DNA of 64,000 nucleotides, from positions 1 through 64,000 of the forward strand of contig JAWKNJ010000025.1 of assembly GCA_041391765.1 (NCBI GenBank), in the 5' to 3' direction. Every line of letters starts with the position of its first letter. The stretch's first letter is position 1. The notes under the pieces were generated by a model, which ran no database searches, was not told the DNA's origin, and was given only the letters and a program-made list of their open reading frames with translations. The translations under genes were made by a program, and so were the position numbers. This document shows positions 1 to 7,908 of the stretch, in pieces. Source of the DNA: SHAN690 sp041391765. Its GTDB lineage: Bacteria; Bacteroidota; Bacteroidia; Flavobacteriales_G; Salibacteraceae.

Positions 1-23
1 CGTCATTTTCGCATAGCCCCCAA

Positions 24-31
24 CAAATGTA
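24..31 (-). promoter_or_regulatory. Possible -7 box of a gene beyond the left edge
   Basis: On the minus strand this reads TACATTTG, a full match to the Bacteroidota -7 consensus TAnnTTTG. It points out of the window to the left. No TTTG -33 element is seen at the expected distance. An 11-bp palindrome, GGATAATATCC (36-46), lies just upstream of it. Confidence 0.3.
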
Positions 32-48
32 AGTAGGATAATATCCGT

Positions 49-1278
49 TTATTTTTTTTCATCTCCATCTTCTAGAAGTCTTTTTCTATCTGCGTTCTGT
101 GAGATAATTCGATCCAATGGATTTGTGATTTTTTGCAAATTCTTTGTGCTTACATGGGTGTAAATGGCAGTTGTTTCCAGTCGCTCATGTCCAAGTAATG
201 TCTGTATTACTCGCGTATCTGTTCCATGATCCATCAAATGGGTTGCAAAACTGTGTCTCAAAACGTGCGCGGTTACACCTTTGATTCCTGCGCGTTGTCC
301 GGCTTGTCTAATCACCGCTCCAACGCTTCTATCAGTATATTGACTCCGATTCGGCCCTTCAAACACCCAATAGTTAGGCTTATATGTGGTTAAATATGCG
401 GCATATGCCTTATTCATCGCGTCACTCCAAATCGTGGTTCTATCTTTCTTTCCTTTCCCGCCTCTTATAAACACCTGACCTCGGGCGGTGTCAATGTCTT
501 CTAGTCTTAATCGTATCAATTCGCCTCGCCTCATTCCGGTGGCGTAGATCATCGCAATCATGCATTGATGCTTCAAGTTGTTCGCTCCTGCTATTAGGCG
601 AATCACGTCCTCCTCGCTGATCACCTTCGGCAGCTTCTCTTCCTTCCTTGGGCGGTCTATCCAATACTTCTTCTTTTCCAGTCCCAACACCTGTTCATAA
701 TAGAACTTGATCGAATTGATCATTTGGTTGTGCGTGCTCTGGCTCACCCGCTTTTCCTTCACCAATCGGTTCATGTAGGCCTTAATCTGCTCCTCGCTAA
801 TCTCATCGGCCTGCCGCCCAGCGTGGTCGCTCAAAAACACGGTAAACATGCTCACATACGTCTTCACCGTGTTTGCGCTATAGCGCCTTCGTTCCAGCAG
901 ATTGCGATATTCCTTCGGAACAATGATCTTTCGTTCTGCTCGGCTCACTTCAGGCGTTGCCGCCTTTAAGGTTCCCGTCTTTTGGCCGTGAAACTGTGTC
1001 GCGTACTGCTTTCGGTGCTCATCGCTCAGACGGCTTTGGATGGCCTTGTAGTCAACCCAAGCGCGATTCTTAAACGCAACCGCGATTCTTTCCAAGGCAT
1101 CTGCCTCGTCATCCACATACCAGCATCTATAGGTCTTGCTGTATGTTGCTCGCAGTTTTTTGGCAATAGCTTTCAGGCCTTCGTCAAAGCCAAAGAAGAT
1201 TCCAAGCCTAAACTGTTCGCGATGATGCAAACGATAGATTTCCACCTTGGGCAGGTCATTCTGAGTCATGCTTAACAA
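49..1278 (-). CDS. Tyrosine-type site-specific recombinase (phage integrase family)
   Basis: This 409-residue protein should cut and rejoin DNA through a 3'-phosphotyrosine link. Residues 1-110 are an N-terminal extension seen in Bacteroidota integrases (KTYRCWY at 48-54). Residues about 120-200 form a SAM-like core-binding domain, and 215-390 the catalytic domain. All catalytic residues are present: Arg250 (TGMRRGEL), a Lys in GKGKKDR near 275, His338 and Arg341 (HVLRHSF), His364 (LLGHERL) and Tyr373 (IYTHV). The enzyme looks complete and active. It is not XerC/XerD, which lack this extension. It sits 48 bp downstream of a gene of unknown function; no tRNA or obvious att duplication is visible nearby. 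Substrate unknown. Confidence 0.93.
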   Translation of the reverse strand: MLSMTQNDLPKVEIYRLHHREQFRLGIFFGFDEGLKAIAKKLRATYSKTYRCWYVDDEADALERIAVAFKNRAWVDYKAIQSRLSDEHRKQYATQFHGQKTGTLKAATPEVSRAERKIIVPKEYRNLLERRRYSANTVKTYVSMFTVFLSDHAGRQADEISEEQIKAYMNRLVKEKRVSQSTHNQMINSIKFYYEQVLGLEKKKYWIDRPRKEEKLPKVISEEDVIRLIAGANNLKHQCMIAMIYATGMRRGELIRLRLEDIDTARGQVFIRGGKGKKDRTTIWSDAMNKAYAAYLTTYKPNYWVFEGPNRSQYTDRSVGAVIRQAGQRAGIKGVTAHVLRHSFATHLMDHGTDTRVIQTLLGHERLETTAIYTHVSTKNLQKITNPLDRIISQNADRKRLLEDGDEKK

Positions 1279-1326
1279 ACTTAATTTTTCACCTCATACA
1301 GAGCACAATCGCTGCACTTGAGCGCG

Positions 1327-2112
1327 TCATCCAACCCAAACCACGTCCATCGCCTTGCCATCGTTCAGCTCGTTCATCGCCCCGTTCACCTCTGCGTAGA
1401 ATCGTATTCCAAGCGCCACCACCAAGGCCACATCCGCGCCAAGCAATGCCACTCCCGGCAGGGTGGCAGATAACAGCGGAGTTGCCGGGGCATTCAACAG
1501 AAATGCTGCGCTTTCAGCCTGCGCCCTCAGTCCGTTTTGGGCCGCATGCAGCGGCTCATATCCCTCGTTGGTGTAGCTATAGTTGCTCACCGTGGCCATC
1601 GCCATCATCAGCCTGAAGTGGGAGGCGCCCTTTGGTGCCTTCACCATTGTTTGTGGCTCAAATGTGCTCATGGCCATGGTCGCCTCATTGCGCGCTCCGT
1701 TCACCTGAATAGAGTAGGGCTGGTTCATCACCGCCTCCAAGCTGCGTTCCTTGTTGAGTCTAAACCCAAGCAATGGTGCTCCGTGGTTCACCACGCTTAT
1801 CATGCGCTTCCCGCGCATTCCGTTGTCTTGCTGCATCACTCGCATCATGGCCCCGTTCAGCCTGCCGCTCAAATAAGTATCGCCCATTTCGTTGGCATAG
1901 GGCTGTAGTCCTTCGCGCAGTGCCTTCCCCGCGCGGCTGGCTCCGCTAAACTCAGCAGCGTTTTCACGCACCCGAGCCATGCTCTCGCTTTGCTCATAAT
2001 GCGCGCGGCTCACCGTACCTATCCTGCGCACCACATCCTTGCCGTTCAGTCGGTAAAAACACAGTTCGCCCAGCCGTCCTTCCAATCGTATTGCACCGCG
2101 TTGCCTGCCCAT
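1327..2112 (-). CDS. Conserved Bacteroidota protein of unknown function, possibly mobile-element linked
   Basis: The protein has 261 residues. Its N-terminus (MGRQRGAIRLEGRLGELCFYR, then VVRR, then VRENAAEFSGASRAGKALR) recalls a Bacteroidota family I know only as hypothetical: a K/R-Q-x-G start, a short beta segment ending in FYR/FYK, and an R-EN-AEFG-A-AGK stretch. It has no signal peptide. The C-terminal 60 residues are rich in Ala, Leu and Val but are not a clear membrane segment. Base composition looks richer in G+C than the genes after 2.7 kb, which hints at a different origin. It is transcribed toward the recombinase gene, and a phased repeat array lies 39-126 bp upstream of its start. 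Function unknown. Confidence 0.7.
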   Translation of the reverse strand: MGRQRGAIRLEGRLGELCFYRLNGKDVVRRIGTVSRAHYEQSESMARVRENAAEFSGASRAGKALREGLQPYANEMGDTYLSGRLNGAMMRVMQQDNGMRGKRMISVVNHGAPLLGFRLNKERSLEAVMNQPYSIQVNGARNEATMAMSTFEPQTMVKAPKGASHFRLMMAMATVSNYSYTNEGYEPLHAAQNGLRAQAESAAFLLNAPATPLLSATLPGVALLGADVALVVALGIRFYAEVNGAMNELNDGKAMDVVWVG

Positions 2113-2150
2113 CTTTTCTATCCATACGCTTGTGTAGTCTTAATTATTGT

Positions 2151-2238
2151 GTTGAGGCACACTTGGGGCAGGGTTGAGGCAGGGTTGAGGCAGGTCAAAG
2201 GGCGCTCAATGCCCGCTCAAACTCCAATCAATCGCTGG
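2151..2238. repeat. Phased array of eight half-sites with 11-bp period and dyad symmetry
   Basis: TTGA or its variant TTGG starts at 2152, 2163, 2174 and 2185. Its complement TCAA then starts at 2195, 2206, 2217 and 2228. Every step within each arm is 11 bp, and the pattern is symmetric about 2191.5. The left units read roughly TTGAGGCAGGG. On the other strand the right units read TTGAGCGGGCA, TTGAGCGCCCT and TTGATTGGAGT. The two arms meet in TTGA-N6-TCAA (2185-2198). The array ends 126 bp before the start at 2112 of the unknown gene. Eleven bp is about one helical turn, so the sites would face one side of the helix. An operator or recombinase arm-site cluster is possible; the protein is unknown. 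Confidence 0.7.
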
Positions 2239-2253
2239 GAAAAACCATACTAG

Positions 2254-2742
2254 TTACTGAGCCGAGCGCTTGTAGATCGTTTCTCCGCTCTGCAAATCGT
2301 CAATCAAGGTGTTGATGCGCTTGGCCTTCGTTTCTTCTTGTTTGGCGCCATAAATCCATTCGAGGTAATACTTGCGCTCGCCTTGGTTCAGTGCCTGAAA
2401 CTGCTCGTAAAGCCCATCATACACTTCGAGGCACTCCTTCAGCTCATCGGGTGTTTCCACTGGGCTGTCGTCCGGCCATAGGCGCACGTGCACCGTGTCG
2501 CCCGCTTCCTTGCCAATGGCCTTGCGTATTTCCTTCTTCACGCTCAAAAACAATCGCCCATTGCCCATTGGCATCAGGTGAAACTGCTTCAGCTCATAGT
2601 CGTCAATGAATCCGCGCACGCGCCTCCAACCAAAGGGTGTGTCCTTGCGTTGAGGTATGTCCGGCATTTCTGCATACGTCCAACCGCCCTTTCCGGGAAT
2701 TTTTTGCAATAGCAATTCTGTGTTGACGATGGGTTCGCTCAT
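2254..2742 (-). CDS. YdeI/OmpD-associated family protein with DUF1905-like domain
   Basis: The protein has 162 residues from the ATG at 2742. A longer frame reaches 2901, but the added residues do not resemble the family, and MSEPIVNTELLLQKIPGKGG is a normal start. Residues 1-85 match the DUF1905 fold (LLQKIPGKGGWTYAEMP, GRLFLSVKKEIRKAIGKEAGDTVHVRL). The C-terminal 60 residues match the YdeI-type bacteriocin-protection-like helical domain (LNQGERKYYLEWIYGAKQEETKAKRI). The family is soluble; its biochemical role is not established. It reads in the same direction as the two genes downstream, but the phased array separates them. The first bases of the next plus-strand gene lie upstream. Confidence 0.85.
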   Translation of the reverse strand: MSEPIVNTELLLQKIPGKGGWTYAEMPDIPQRKDTPFGWRRVRGFIDDYELKQFHLMPMGNGRLFLSVKKEIRKAIGKEAGDTVHVRLWPDDSPVETPDELKECLEVYDGLYEQFQALNQGERKYYLEWIYGAKQEETKAKRINTLIDDLQSGETIYKRSAQ

Positions 2743-2888
2743 GGATTCTTGTCGGTCAAATGTAGTCGTAAGGGGCGTTACGAGCCTTTTCAATAAACCT
2801 AAACGACCAATAAGGGATTCCAAGCCTGCATACCTGGGAAGAACAACCCTTTCCATAAGAGATGGTCTCATAGGAAACGCCATTCGAT

Positions 2889-4742
2889 ATGAAACCTGCA
2901 AGTCTTTTATTCGTCATGTTTTGCCTGGTCTTGGGGCATGAACTCCTGTCACAAACTAATATTCCGGGAGGTGTAGTTTCCGGAACATGGGTTCAGTCTT
3001 CATCTCCTTATCATATTCATGGAGATGTATTCATCAACGATTCACTGATCATCGAACCCGGAGTCCGTGTCATTTTTGAAGGTTACTATGACATCAACGT
3101 ATCGGGTAAACTGAGTGCCGAGGGTACATCCTCAGACAGCATATACTTCTTGCCGGGAGAAAACACGGACTATTGGAAAGGGATTTCCTTTTGGGCCTAT
3201 CCACAATCGGATTCCAACATAATTGATAAGTGCGTTATTCGTTACACAAAGTCAGAAGAAAGTGCAATCCAAAGCGAAGACTCTTGTATGCTCAAGGGCT
3301 TAAACATGGGTGCGATTTCGGTTTCGCGCGATCGTCCGCTGAGGATATCAAATAGCGAAATTGCTTACTGTGCAGGGTACTATGACACCATTTCAAACGA
3401 TATTTTTCCCACGGGCGCCATCACCCTCTACAACGGAGCCAAAGTGCTCATTTCAGGAAACAGAATTCATCACAATCAATACCTCTCGGGAGTTTATGTG
3501 ATGGCTTGTTATGCCAACATCTTGGGAAACGAGATTGATCATAACACTTCAGAGGCAGGTCCGGGGATATGCGGTTTCCCATATTCTGCAATTTATGTTC
3601 CGCCTCCCTTTGGAGCTCACATCGAACACAATAATATTCACCACAACGTGGCGCTTGACGATTACTATGGTGGAGGCATCTGGTTCGCCTTGGCGAATCA
3701 TCTGTTCATTAAGAGCAACACCATCGCACACAACGTTGGTCAAAAGGCGGCCGGAGGTCTTGGCTGCATGAACTGTGACTCAGTGTTTGTTCTTCAGAAT
3801 TACATTGCGAACAACCAAACATCACACGGGCAGTGCGGCTTCGTGGAGGGTGGAGGTGGGCTCTTTTTTCACGATGTCGACTTCGTTGATGTTCAAAGCA
3901 ATGTGGTTTCCAACAACACCTCCAGCAATGGTGGAGGTGGGCTGCAATTTGTGAATGTGGGCAAAGTGCGCCAACTGAATAATACCATCGTTCGCAATCA
4001 GGCAAATGGATGGGGAGGAGGAATTATGTCCATTTCATCAAACCTGCAGTTTCACAACAACCTCTATTGGTCTAATGAAACCACCTTTCCTCAAACTAAG
4101 GAAATATACATGACCGGTTCGAGCTTCAAAGCCCGATACGAAGTTTGGGGAGACAATAACTCCAACAGTTTCTTACAAAGCTCGGGAACTCCCGATACCG
4201 CGTATATTTTTGATTATGCACCGCTGTTCATCAACCCTACCAGCGGACCCGGAGTCGCATACGATGCACTATTGGCCGATTGGCGATTGGATTCCTTGTC
4301 GCTTTGCATTGATGCCGGGAATCCGGACACACTTAGCATTGGACTTAGAACGGAAGACAATGATGATAACGATCGCATTATGGGAACCGGGGTGGATATC
4401 GGAGCCTTCGAATTCATAGTCGCTATCAGTTTAGACACCAATGACACTACTGTGAACGATACCACTCACGGTGGAGGCGGCAATCCTTCATTGGTTCAGT
4501 CCTTGGAAGGTAGTCCTGCGCTGAAAGTTTATCCAAACCCAGCTCATGATTACATCCGACTGATCAATGCTAAGGAAGAGCGCATGAATGTAAACGTGCT
4601 TGATCTCCAGGGGCGCATCATTGTGAGTCAGAAATCCGTCACCAAGACGGATTTGGTTGATGTGAGTCTGTTAAAAGCCGGAGCCTACATCATTCAAATA
4701 CCTGCTTCAGGTGAATCGAAGCCCTTTGTGGTTGTCAGATAA
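2889..4742 (+). CDS. Secreted right-handed beta-helix protein with T9SS type A sorting domain
   Basis: The protein has 617 residues. It starts with a signal peptide ending near LLSQ (residues 1-22). The body repeats short units such as ISGNRIHHNQ, ILGNEIDHN, IEHNNIHHN and IKSNTIAHN, which are typical coils of a right-handed parallel beta-helix (pectate-lyase-like fold). The C-terminus is a type A T9SS domain: LKVYPNPAHDYIRL, then LDLQGRI, ending KPFVVVR. It should cross the outer membrane through T9SS and be anchored or released. Many such helices bind or cut polysaccharides, but I see no conclusive catalytic set, so the substrate is open. It converges on a membrane-protein gene with a 7-bp gap. 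Confidence 0.88.
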   Translation: MKPASLLFVMFCLVLGHELLSQTNIPGGVVSGTWVQSSSPYHIHGDVFINDSLIIEPGVRVIFEGYYDINVSGKLSAEGTSSDSIYFLPGENTDYWKGISFWAYPQSDSNIIDKCVIRYTKSEESAIQSEDSCMLKGLNMGAISVSRDRPLRISNSEIAYCAGYYDTISNDIFPTGAITLYNGAKVLISGNRIHHNQYLSGVYVMACYANILGNEIDHNTSEAGPGICGFPYSAIYVPPPFGAHIEHNNIHHNVALDDYYGGGIWFALANHLFIKSNTIAHNVGQKAAGGLGCMNCDSVFVLQNYIANNQTSHGQCGFVEGGGGLFFHDVDFVDVQSNVVSNNTSSNGGGGLQFVNVGKVRQLNNTIVRNQANGWGGGIMSISSNLQFHNNLYWSNETTFPQTKEIYMTGSSFKARYEVWGDNNSNSFLQSSGTPDTAYIFDYAPLFINPTSGPGVAYDALLADWRLDSLSLCIDAGNPDTLSIGLRTEDNDDNDRIMGTGVDIGAFEFIVAISLDTNDTTVNDTTHGGGGNPSLVQSLEGSPALKVYPNPAHDYIRLINAKEERMNVNVLDLQGRIIVSQKSVTKTDLVDVSLLKAGAYIIQIPASGESKPFVVVR

Positions 4743-4749
4743 TTCCAGA

Positions 4750-5415
4750 TCAAAGTTCTATTCGCTTGGCACCAGCGTAAAAGAAATATGCCGCCACAGC
4801 CATAATCGTATGACTTGCTGCCAAGTGATTAAACCAGGGATGGATGATCCATTTGTTCATGAAGAACAGGGCCGCGACAGCCGCCAGTCCAATTCCAATC
4901 AAAATGTTTTTGCTCGCCTCGTTTTTGGTTTTCAGGTATAGATACCCCTCCAATCCGAGGACCACGAACATCAACCCATAGCCGCTGTGAAATTCTACAA
5001 ACTGAAAGTTCAAGAACCAGATCGACAGGAACATGAAGGTGCACAGTTCGATGATGTTCACCCACTGCAGCACCTCAATAACGCGCTTTGGAAACAAGAT
5101 GCGGGTGTGGTTGATCGCAGCTCTTTCAATTAGCATGATGCTGAACATGCTTGTGATCCATCCCGGCAGCTTCCAAGGCATGCTCAAGGCATAGAGAAAT
5201 GCATGACCCATCAATCCGCCAAAAAAGGTGGCAATGCCCATCGTCAGGAAGTAGTATTTGAACAGGGTAGTGGCTCGGTTGCGGTTTTCGGATCGGTGCA
5301 GTTTAAAGAAGAAGACAATACACACCAGCGAAACCAGCAAATCCGTGAGCGAGGCCATTGGCTCGTCAATCATCAAGTTCCCAATCCAAATCTTTATGAT
5401 GTCATCTCTCTCCAT
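4750..5415 (-). CDS. Polytopic inner-membrane protein, DUF6962-like
   Basis: The protein has 221 residues with about seven hydrophobic helices (DLLVSLVCIVFFF, YYFLTMGIATFFGGLMGHAFLY, WITSMFSIMLI, IIELCTFMFLSIWFL, YGLMFVVLGLEGYLYL, ILIGIGLAAVAALFF, HTIMAVAAYFFYAGA). Conserved-looking His residues sit in or near helices (GLMGHAF, AINHT, IIHPWFNHLAASH), a pattern reminiscent of ceramidase-like CREST membrane hydrolases, but I cannot confirm that. I believe it matches an uncharacterised Bacteroidota family (DUF6962); the name is from memory. The start ATG at 5415 follows a 43-bp tandem repeat region. It is downstream of rlmD on the same strand, so it could be cotranscribed. Confidence 0.75.
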   Translation of the reverse strand: MERDDIIKIWIGNLMIDEPMASLTDLLVSLVCIVFFFKLHRSENRNRATTLFKYYFLTMGIATFFGGLMGHAFLYALSMPWKLPGWITSMFSIMLIERAAINHTRILFPKRVIEVLQWVNIIELCTFMFLSIWFLNFQFVEFHSGYGLMFVVLGLEGYLYLKTKNEASKNILIGIGLAAVAALFFMNKWIIHPWFNHLAASHTIMAVAAYFFYAGAKRIEL

Positions 5416-5448
5416 CGCAGCTGCAACAATAAAATTTATCCAGATTTA

Positions 5449-5547
5449 AGTCTTTCATCTTTTGTCTCACTTCTAAATATCTATTGTCTTGAGTCTTTAA
5501 TCTTTTGTCTCACTTCTAAATATCTATTGTCTTGAGTCTTTAATCTC
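5449..5547. repeat. Tandem repeat, 43-bp unit, about 2.3 copies
   Basis: Copies begin at 5449, 5492 and 5535 (the last partial). The first two differ at only a base or so (AGTCTTTCAT versus AGTCTTTAAT). The repeat covers the last codons and stop of rlmD, whose minus-strand end reads GACTCAAGACAATAG, and repeats that end downstream of the stop. The unit is itself made of related GTCTT and CTTTTGTCT words, so replication slippage is a likely origin. No coding role is visible. Confidence 0.9.
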
Positions 5548-6948
5548 CAAGAGTGCTACATTCTCCACATGACTCGTATGCGGAAACATGTCCACCGGTT
5601 GTATTCTGACCAGCTCGTACTTCGCACTCAATAGCTTAATATCCCTTGCCTGCGTAGCAGGGTCGCAACTCACATACACAATGCGCTTTGGCTCAGCCTC
5701 CAGCATACGGTTGATTACATCCTCGTGCATACCGGCACGTGGCGGATCGGTGATGATCACATCGGGCTTTCCGTTTTGAGCAACGAACTCAGCCGTCAAC
5801 ACATCCTTCATGTCTCCAGCATAAAATTCCACGTTGCTTATACCGTTCAGCTCCGCATTCTTCTTTGCGTCCTCGATCGCCTCCGGCACGTATTCCACAC
5901 CCACAATCTTTTTGCTCTTATCGGCCACGTAAAGCGCAATAGAACCGGTTCCAGTGTAGAGGTCATAAACCACTTCATCGCCCGTCAATCCAGCCCAGCG
6001 ATAAACAATCTCATAGAGTCGTTCCGCCTGATTCGAGTTGGTCTGGAAAAAGCTCTTCGGTCCGATTATGTAGTCCACAGATCCACCGCCATCAGGTCTG
6101 TTGAAGGTTTCAACGATGTGCTCCTCACCGTGATAGAGTCGGGCAGGGCAGTCGCTAAAGCTGTCGTTCACCTTGCTGTTTTCAATGATCCAATACGAGT
6201 GTGTTTCGGGGAACTCTTTTAGAAAAGCATCGCTCAGCGCTTCACATTCCTTGTTGTCTTTTTGCGTCACCAGCAAAACCATCCATTGGCCCTTGCGGTT
6301 ACACCGAAAAAGCACGTTGCGAAGTAGCCCTGTTTTATCCTTCGGATCAAAGAAGCTGATGTCCAGCTCGCGCGCCTTGTCAAACAAGAAGTTGCGCATG
6401 CGGTTGTGGCTATCGTCCAGCAGGTGACACTGGTCCACGTGCAACACCCAGTCAAATCGCCCCGGAACGTGGAACCCGATCGCTCTTTTGTCGTTGATTT
6501 CCTTTCCTGTTCCAATCTCCTCAGGCGTCAGCCAGCGCTGGTTCACAAACGTGAACTCAAGCTTGTTCCTGTACTCGTAAATCTCTTTGGAGCCCATAAT
6601 GGGCAACGCCTCGAAGCCCTGCAATCCTGCAATCCTGCGCAACTGTTCTTTCACCCTGCGCTCTTTAAACTCCACCTGTTTGGCGTAGTCCATGTTTTGC
6701 CAATTGCATCCACCGCAGTAATCGAAGTGCGCGCATTTAGGATCAATTCGCAGGTCACTGAGCTTGGTGATTTCCTGAACGCGGCCTTGCTTCATGCCCT
6801 TCTTGTTGCGCCCGAGTTGTAGCGTCACCACATCTCCGGGCACAGCATCGCGACAGAGGTAGGCTACACCGTCCTTCTTACCGATGACATGGCCTTTCGC
6901 ACCAATGTCAACGATCTCTACATTTTCTACGATTCGTTGTTTTTTCAC
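5524..6948 (-). CDS. rlmD: 23S rRNA (uracil-1939-C5)-methyltransferase RlmD
   Basis: The 474-residue enzyme methylates a uracil in 23S rRNA using S-adenosylmethionine. Residues 1-60 are a TRAM RNA-binding domain. The 4Fe-4S cysteines are Cys72, Cys78, Cys81 (CAHFDYCGGCNWQ) and Cys174 (HVDQCHLL). The SAM motif is VVYDLYTGTGSIALYV, followed by DPPRAGMH. The catalytic Cys is at about 428 in YVSCDPATQARDI. Length and motif order are normal for the RumA/RlmD family; RlmCD or a tRNA m5U enzyme are close alternatives in Bacteroidota. Its start overlaps the stop of the transketolase C-terminal subunit by 4 bp, so it ends that operon. Its last codons lie inside a tandem repeat. Confidence 0.93.
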   Translation of the reverse strand: MKKQRIVENVEIVDIGAKGHVIGKKDGVAYLCRDAVPGDVVTLQLGRNKKGMKQGRVQEITKLSDLRIDPKCAHFDYCGGCNWQNMDYAKQVEFKERRVKEQLRRIAGLQGFEALPIMGSKEIYEYRNKLEFTFVNQRWLTPEEIGTGKEINDKRAIGFHVPGRFDWVLHVDQCHLLDDSHNRMRNFLFDKARELDISFFDPKDKTGLLRNVLFRCNRKGQWMVLLVTQKDNKECEALSDAFLKEFPETHSYWIIENSKVNDSFSDCPARLYHGEEHIVETFNRPDGGGSVDYIIGPKSFFQTNSNQAERLYEIVYRWAGLTGDEVVYDLYTGTGSIALYVADKSKKIVGVEYVPEAIEDAKKNAELNGISNVEFYAGDMKDVLTAEFVAQNGKPDVIITDPPRAGMHEDVINRMLEAEPKRIVYVSCDPATQARDIKLLSAKYELVRIQPVDMFPHTSHVENVALLEIKDSRQ

Positions 6949-7904
6949 TTCCTCGCCATTGCTCGCTTCGCAGCGCTCACAATGTCGCTCACGTCCAACC
7001 CGTACTTCTTGAGCAACTGCACCGGCTCACCACTCTCGCCAAAGGTGTCGTTCACCGCCACGTATTCCTGTGGAGTAGGCAAGTGCATCGCCAACACCTG
7101 AGCCACCGCATCGCCCAATCCACCGTGTCGGTTGTGTTCCTCTGCAGTTACCACACACTTGGTTTTATTTGCAGACTTGAGAATAGCTTCTTCGTCAATT
7201 GGCTTTATGGTGTGAATGTTAATCACATCACAGCTGATGCCTTGCGCAGCTAATTCCTTTGCTGCAAGAATCGCATACCAGACCATGTGTCCGGTCGCCA
7301 TAATTGATACATCCGAGCCATCATTGATCTTCCATGCCTTGCCGATTTCGAACTTCTGATCCTTGCCGGTAAACATCGGCCAGCTTGGACGTCCGAATCG
7401 TAAGTAAACGGGTCCATCCCAGTCGTTGATCGCGATGGTAGCATTGTAAGTCTGCCAATAGTCGCAAGGATTGATCACACACATGTTAGGCAACATACGC
7501 ATCAATCCAATGTCTTCCAGAATTTGGTGCGTGGCGCCATCTTCTCCCAAAGTCAAGCCCGCGTGAGAAGCGCAGATCTTCACATTCTTTTCCGAATAGG
7601 CCACCGACTGACGGATTTGGTCATACACCCTTCCCGTGCTGAAGTTGGCAAAAGTTCCGGTGTATGGAATCTTACCACCAATGGTCAACCCCGCTGCCAT
7701 ACCAATCATATTAGCCTCGGCCACGCCACACTGGATGAAGCGATCGGGAAATTCCTTCGCAAAGGCGTCCATTTTCAACGAACCGGTGAGGTCAGCGCAC
7801 AGGCCAACTACGCGCTCATCGCGCTTTCCCAATTCATGAAGGGCAGCCCCGAATCCGCTGCGCGTGTCTTTTTTCTCAGTAGGGTTGAAGTCGTTTAAAC
7901 TCAT
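6945..7904 (-). CDS. Transketolase, C-terminal subunit
   Basis: The 319-residue protein carries the pyrimidine-binding and C-terminal domains of transketolase (RSGFGAALHELGKRD, CGVAEANMIGMAAGL, EDGATHQILEDIGLMRMLPNM, CDVINIHTIKPIDEE). It needs the N-terminal half encoded at 9313-10158 to make an active thiamine-diphosphate enzyme of the non-oxidative pentose phosphate pathway. Such split transketolases are standard in Bacteroidota. Here a VWA gene separates the halves (4-bp gap on this side). The stop overlaps the rlmD start (ATGA-type 4-bp overlap), indicating translational coupling. Confidence 0.94.
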   Translation of the reverse strand: MSLNDFNPTEKKDTRSGFGAALHELGKRDERVVGLCADLTGSLKMDAFAKEFPDRFIQCGVAEANMIGMAAGLTIGGKIPYTGTFANFSTGRVYDQIRQSVAYSEKNVKICASHAGLTLGEDGATHQILEDIGLMRMLPNMCVINPCDYWQTYNATIAINDWDGPVYLRFGRPSWPMFTGKDQKFEIGKAWKINDGSDVSIMATGHMVWYAILAAKELAAQGISCDVINIHTIKPIDEEAILKSANKTKCVVTAEEHNRHGGLGDAVAQVLAMHLPTPQEYVAVNDTFGESGEPVQLLKKYGLDVSDIVSAAKRAMARK

Positions 7905-7908
7905 AGTG

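Noticed and set aside
36..46. GGATAATATCC palindrome as a recombinase site
   Set aside because: It is only 11 bp long and no second copy was noticed in the window; an operator or chance are equally possible.
724..1275. Two plus-strand open frames (724-969 and 982-1275)
   Set aside because: They lie antisense to the recombinase, whose motifs are complete, and neither encodes a recognisable protein.
2151..2194. Plain tandem repeat as the full explanation of the GGCAGGGTTGAGGC region
   Set aside because: The right arm keeps only inverted TCAA words at the same 11-bp phase, which a simple direct repeat does not explain.
1990..2253. Plus-strand open frame crossing the phased array
   Set aside because: It is antisense to the unknown gene's start and its sequence is low in structure; the array itself is a better explanation of the region.
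5449..5547. Possible CRISPR array
   Set aside because: The 43-bp copies are directly adjacent with no spacers, and there are no cas genes.
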